A stretch of 8,320 nt of DNA, taken from positions 1-8,320 of the forward strand of contig CAMNGO010000081.1 of assembly GCA_946538445.1 (NCBI GenBank), in the 5' to 3' direction. A program made the position numbers and the translations under genes. Of this stretch, positions 6,041-8,320 are shown piece after piece; position 1 is the stretch's first letter; every line of letters starts with the position of its first letter. This DNA comes from an uncultured Lachnospiraceae bacterium (GTDB lineage Bacteria > Bacillota > Clostridia > Lachnospirales > Lachnospiraceae). The notes under the pieces were generated by a model. The model worked only from the letters and a program-made list of their open reading frames with translations, searched no databases and was not told the origin of the DNA.

Positions 6041-7876
6041 TCATCCATTGGTCGAAATGCATTCGTTCACCCAGGAGATAAAATTGCCTGTGGAATCACC
6101 TGATCTCTCTGCCATTGTATGTTCCTGTCCCCATACAAAACTGTAATCTACGTCGGATCCATAGTTGGTAAGGGCAAGAACAAGATTGGCTTCCGTATTG
6201 ACAGCTGTATCACTCTGCCATAAACCTGTATTGATTCTGAAGTATTTTGCCACGTTGGCAGTCTGATATCCTTCTGAGGAAGGAAGCAGATAATAAAGGG
6301 GAGAATACATGTTTAAACGGTAATCCACGGTATGGCCTAATGCGTCTTTTTTTGTCAGATCCTCTGTATAGTCAGAAGAATATGAGGAACCGATGTTATT
6401 AAGGATCTGCAATAGCATTGAGTCAAAGTGGGCTCCTTCTCCGTCCCCATATCCAAATAGAGTATTCTCACCTTGCCCACCATCTAATTGATCAAAGGCA
6501 GCGATGCCTTTAGAAGCCGTCTTAACTGCCTCGGCGAAATCCGCTATGCTCGTAATGGTTGCTGTGTTTGTCTTTTCATCATAGGTAACCCAGCTGCCAT
6601 TGGCATTCAGGGCATCGATATAATCAGAAGCGGTTTCAAAGGTACCGGAAACAGATATGCCTGATGAGTTTTCTGTTCTGGATATATCATCCATCTGGGT
6701 GAAGTCTCTACTATCCTCCCCACTCTTTATGTCTCCGGTCATTTCCTCCGGGTTGTTTCCATCAGATTTTCCGTTCTCAGGTTTCTGCCCGCCGAAAGCC
6801 TCGCGGTCTCCTCCGGGTCCTCCCATACCCGCCTGATGACCCTGGTCAGATGCATCCGCGTCATAAGGAAATTCAGTGTCTTCCAGGAAATTGTTAAGGG
6901 ATTCCTCGATTATCTTTTTCATATAATCATAATAGCTTCCTGACTGATATCTACCATCAGAACTTTCTTCCAGTGTCAGGCTGTTACCTTCGGTATCGGT
7001 TAGACCAAGGCTGTTGATATATTCAGCATAAGCCGCTGTCAGACTATCGGAAATGGTCTGCTCTTCATCAGAAAGACCGGATCTGGTAGTGCCCATCATC
7101 CATTCGTATGCTTCATCAGCAGAATCCAGTGAAGTGATGGGACACCATCCCTGAGAACCAAGAACAGAGTCACTCACACCTTGGACCGCACCGATTGCCT
7201 TAAGATAGTCGTCATAAAGTGCGGAATCCCCTGTCACACCCACAAGAGCAGACTGGGCTCCGCCCCCTGACATACCAAAGGTAAAGATACTGTCCATGTC
7301 ACCAGCGATATTCCCATCATTATATCGGATATACCTAATTGCGGCTTTAAGATCTGTCACTCCTGCCGGTGCTCCTGCATCTCTTCCCCGACATCCGGCA
7401 TGGACGTAGACAAAACCAGCTGATGTGTATTCTGATACACTGCTGTATTCTGTCATGGGAGATTGCGCTGAATATCCGGGAGTATTCACCGGAAAGACAA
7501 CTGGTGCTGTCGAGGCTGTATATCCGTTGATTTCACCTTCCTCATTCACCGTACAGGTGTAGCTGCCGTCGGAATTCTCTGTGGCATTCATATAAGCTGC
7601 TGGTACGATTACGGCCAGCTCTTCATATTCTGTATCCGCAGGGTTTTCGCAATACACTATCCCCAGCTGATAATACACATCGTCTTCTTCGTTATACTGC
7701 CATTTACTGTTATCGATCTGATCCAGATTTGTCACTGCCTGTGATGCATCCTGCACTGTTTTTTCTGATGTTGCTTCGGTTGATTCTAATGAATTGTTAC
7801 CGGTACAACCAGAAATCAGTGCTGCCGTGCATAGTACGCATACTGCTGCTGACCACATCCTTTTCTTCCTTTTCAT
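6041..7876 (-). CDS. Tannase-like alpha/beta-hydrolase lipoprotein (serine esterase)
   Basis: 611 residues. A lipoprotein signal peptide is clear: MKRKKR, a hydrophobic core and lipobox LISGC with Cys24, so the protein should be anchored outside the cytoplasmic membrane. A Ser/Thr/Asn-rich spacer follows. The hydrolase core shows YVHAGCRGRDAGAPAG (157-172), TDLKAAIRYIRYN (174-186) and nucleophile elbow GMSGGGAQSA with Ser203. Near the C-terminus, WQSDTAVNTEANL (Asp556) and VWGQEHTMAERSG (His586) are the likely acid and base of the triad. The arrangement resembles bacterial tannase/feruloyl-esterase-like proteins, which cleave gallate or other phenolic esters; the true substrate is unknown. 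A Gly/Pro/Asp/Glu-rich low-complexity insert at about 340-400 separates the two halves. ATG at 7874-7876 has AGGAGG (7889-7894, minus strand) with a rather long 12-nt spacer. It is convergent with the tRNA and is not part of the housekeeping cluster. Confidence 0.82.
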   Translation of the reverse strand: MKRKKRMWSAAVCVLCTAALISGCTGNNSLESTEATSEKTVQDASQAVTNLDQIDNSKWQYNEEDDVYYQLGIVYCENPADTEYEELAVIVPAAYMNATENSDGSYTCTVNEEGEINGYTASTAPVVFPVNTPGYSAQSPMTEYSSVSEYTSAGFVYVHAGCRGRDAGAPAGVTDLKAAIRYIRYNDGNIAGDMDSIFTFGMSGGGAQSALVGVTGDSALYDDYLKAIGAVQGVSDSVLGSQGWCPITSLDSADEAYEWMMGTTRSGLSDEEQTISDSLTAAYAEYINSLGLTDTEGNSLTLEESSDGRYQSGSYYDYMKKIIEESLNNFLEDTEFPYDADASDQGHQAGMGGPGGDREAFGGQKPENGKSDGNNPEEMTGDIKSGEDSRDFTQMDDISRTENSSGISVSGTFETASDYIDALNANGSWVTYDEKTNTATITSIADFAEAVKTASKGIAAFDQLDGGQGENTLFGYGDGEGAHFDSMLLQILNNIGSSYSSDYTEDLTKKDALGHTVDYRLNMYSPLYYLLPSSEGYQTANVAKYFRINTGLWQSDTAVNTEANLVLALTNYGSDVDYSFVWGQEHTMAERSGDSTGNFISWVNECISTNG

Positions 7877-7932
7877 AATAATCCGTTACCTCCTGTTAAT
7901 ATATAGAGTATGCTGCCTTATAGAATAATAAA

Positions 7933-7966
7933 ACAGGCATAGCCCTAGATCTGGAATTACGCCTGT
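7933..7966 (-). promoter_or_regulatory. Terminator-like hairpin in the lipoprotein leader (possible attenuator)
   Basis: Read on the minus strand, ACAGGCGTA pairs with TATGCCTGT over 9 bp (one G-U). Near-complementary CC/GG flanks and an AGATCT palindrome lie in the apex, and TTTTATTATT follows immediately. This is the shape of an intrinsic terminator located about 57 nt before the start codon. It could end an upstream minus-strand transcript, attenuate the lipoprotein mRNA, or be an operator. The G-U pair favours folding of the minus-strand RNA over the plus-strand RNA. Confidence 0.45.
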
Positions 7967-7985
7967 CGCTACTCGATATGTTTGG

Positions 7986-7991
7986 ACTATA
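7986..7991 (-). promoter_or_regulatory. Possible -10 box for the lipoprotein gene
   Basis: TATAGT on the minus strand is a good -10, but no clear -35 is found at 16-18 bp. If used, transcription would start about a dozen bases before the terminator-like hairpin, fitting an attenuator layout. Support is weak. Confidence 0.25.
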
Positions 7992-8012
7992 CTTTAAAAG
8001 TGTGTCTTTTGT

Positions 8013-8039
8013 TTGAACAATCTGTGTTTTTTGTATAAA
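8013..8039 (+). promoter_or_regulatory. Possible plus-strand promoter toward the right edge
   Basis: TTGAAC (8013-8018) and TATAAA (8034-8039) are separated by 15 bp, shorter than ideal. It would drive the short fragments and the Nudix-like gene at the edge, divergent from the lipoprotein gene. Confidence 0.3.
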
Positions 8040-8070
8040 GAAAAAGATCATCTATCTGCATTCAGCATCC

Positions 8071-8136
8071 ATGGAGAGAACAGAATTTGTCTGGGATGAA
8101 GAAAACACCGGGAGCCCTCTGTACATGCAGATGTAG
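8071..8136 (+). pseudogene. Short coding-like fragment, unrecognised
   Basis: ATG 8071 opens a 21-codon frame (MERTEFVWDEENTGSPLYMQ plus Met, then TAG) whose composition looks protein-like. The frame is open upstream to 8017. No ribosome binding site precedes the ATG. It may be the remnant of a decayed gene; a short true peptide or chance is equally possible. I do not recognise the protein. Confidence 0.2.
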
Positions 8137-8153
8137 ATGACAGGTAGGATTAA

Positions 8154-8288
8154 GCGTTTATTTGTGGTATTCTTAATTTATTGATATCATCTAATGGTCA
8201 GATTACTGAAGAAGGCGGAAAGGTTTCAGAAATATACATTCGTGTACCAGCTGAGGAGGCATTTTTTAACGGAAGGATAGCAAAATGA
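8154..8288 (+). pseudogene. Possible 3' remnant of a gene, unrecognised, overlapping the next start
   Basis: The frame opens after a stop at 8151 and ends at TGA 8286-8288. Its last 30 or so residues (GQITEEGGKVSEIYIRVP, then AEEAFFNGRIAK) look like a genuine C-terminus. No ATG or GTG start exists in frame; TTG 8181 lacks a ribosome binding site. Its stop overlaps the next ATG as ATGA, the usual layout for coupled genes. This suggests a once-longer gene that lost its 5' part. Function is not recognised. Confidence 0.35.
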
Positions 8289-8320
8289 TACAGGATATTT
8301 ACCCAGGCAGATTAAAAATT
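8285..8320 (+). CDS. Start of a probable Nudix-type hydrolase gene, truncated by window edge
   Basis: ATG 8285 is preceded by AAGGA (8273-8277) at 7 nt. The 12 visible codons read MIQDIYPGRLKI. The MIQDI(x)P opening recalls the N-terminus of clostridial NAD+ diphosphatase-like Nudix proteins, but the Nudix box is outside the window, so the family call rests on a few residues. The start overlaps the stop of the preceding frame as ATGA. Confidence 0.4.
   Translation, partial: MIQDIYPGRLKI

Noticed and set aside
5749..6081. A 110-codon plus-strand open frame across the tRNA end, terminator and hairpin repeat
   Set aside because: It begins inside the tRNA, runs through a terminator and palindromes, has no ribosome binding site and its translation has no protein-like character.

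Overview
The window looks like chromosome of a moderate-GC Gram-positive anaerobe of the Clostridia, most likely Lachnospiraceae. This is inferred from protein flavour (YebC beginning MSGHSKFANIKHKKEK, a Gly/Tyr-rich YugP-type peptidase, a tannase-like lipoprotein), strong AGGAGG-type ribosome binding sites, and a tRNA without an encoded CCA. No genome comparison was possible.

Layout. (1) 1-3480, plus strand: a tight housekeeping cluster. It holds the 3' nine-tenths of a bifunctional NAD(P)H-hydrate repair enzyme (Nnr), a single-pass membrane CBS/CorC_HlyC protein, and a fold-type I PLP aminotransferase whose start overlaps the preceding gene. (2) 3484-5626, plus strand: a good extended -10 promoter, inside a perfect AT-rich inverted repeat, drives yebC. 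Next come a membrane zinc metallopeptidase (YugP type) and rlmH, which starts at TTG overlapping the peptidase stop. RlmH lacks the C-terminal tail ending in Tyr-His-Lys that is usual in the family. (3) 5629-5820: promoter, tRNA-Arg(CCG) and a strong bidirectional terminator. (4) 5838-5965: a compact GC-rich multi-hairpin repeat. Its 11-bp terminal inverted repeats are copies of the tRNA-Arg T-arm, and its right edge repeats the last 17 nt of the tRNA plus TT, giving a 19-bp direct repeat that resembles an attachment site. This is the most unusual structure in the window. (5) 6041-7876, minus strand: a 611-residue tannase-like alpha/beta-hydrolase lipoprotein, convergent with the tRNA. (6) 7877-8320: its leader region with a terminator-like hairpin, then short coding-looking fragments without credible starts, and the first 12 codons of a probable Nudix-type gene running off the window.

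How the parts fit. Regions 1-3 are ordinary core metabolism and translation: nicotinamide cofactor repair, translation factor or regulator YebC, 23S rRNA modification, and a tRNA. Region 4 onward looks like accessory sequence placed at a tRNA 3' end, which is a classic integration site. However, no integrase, transposase, CRISPR array or defence gene is visible in the window. I see no complete, clearly novel multi-gene system; the tRNA-mimicking repeat is the best candidate for something undescribed.
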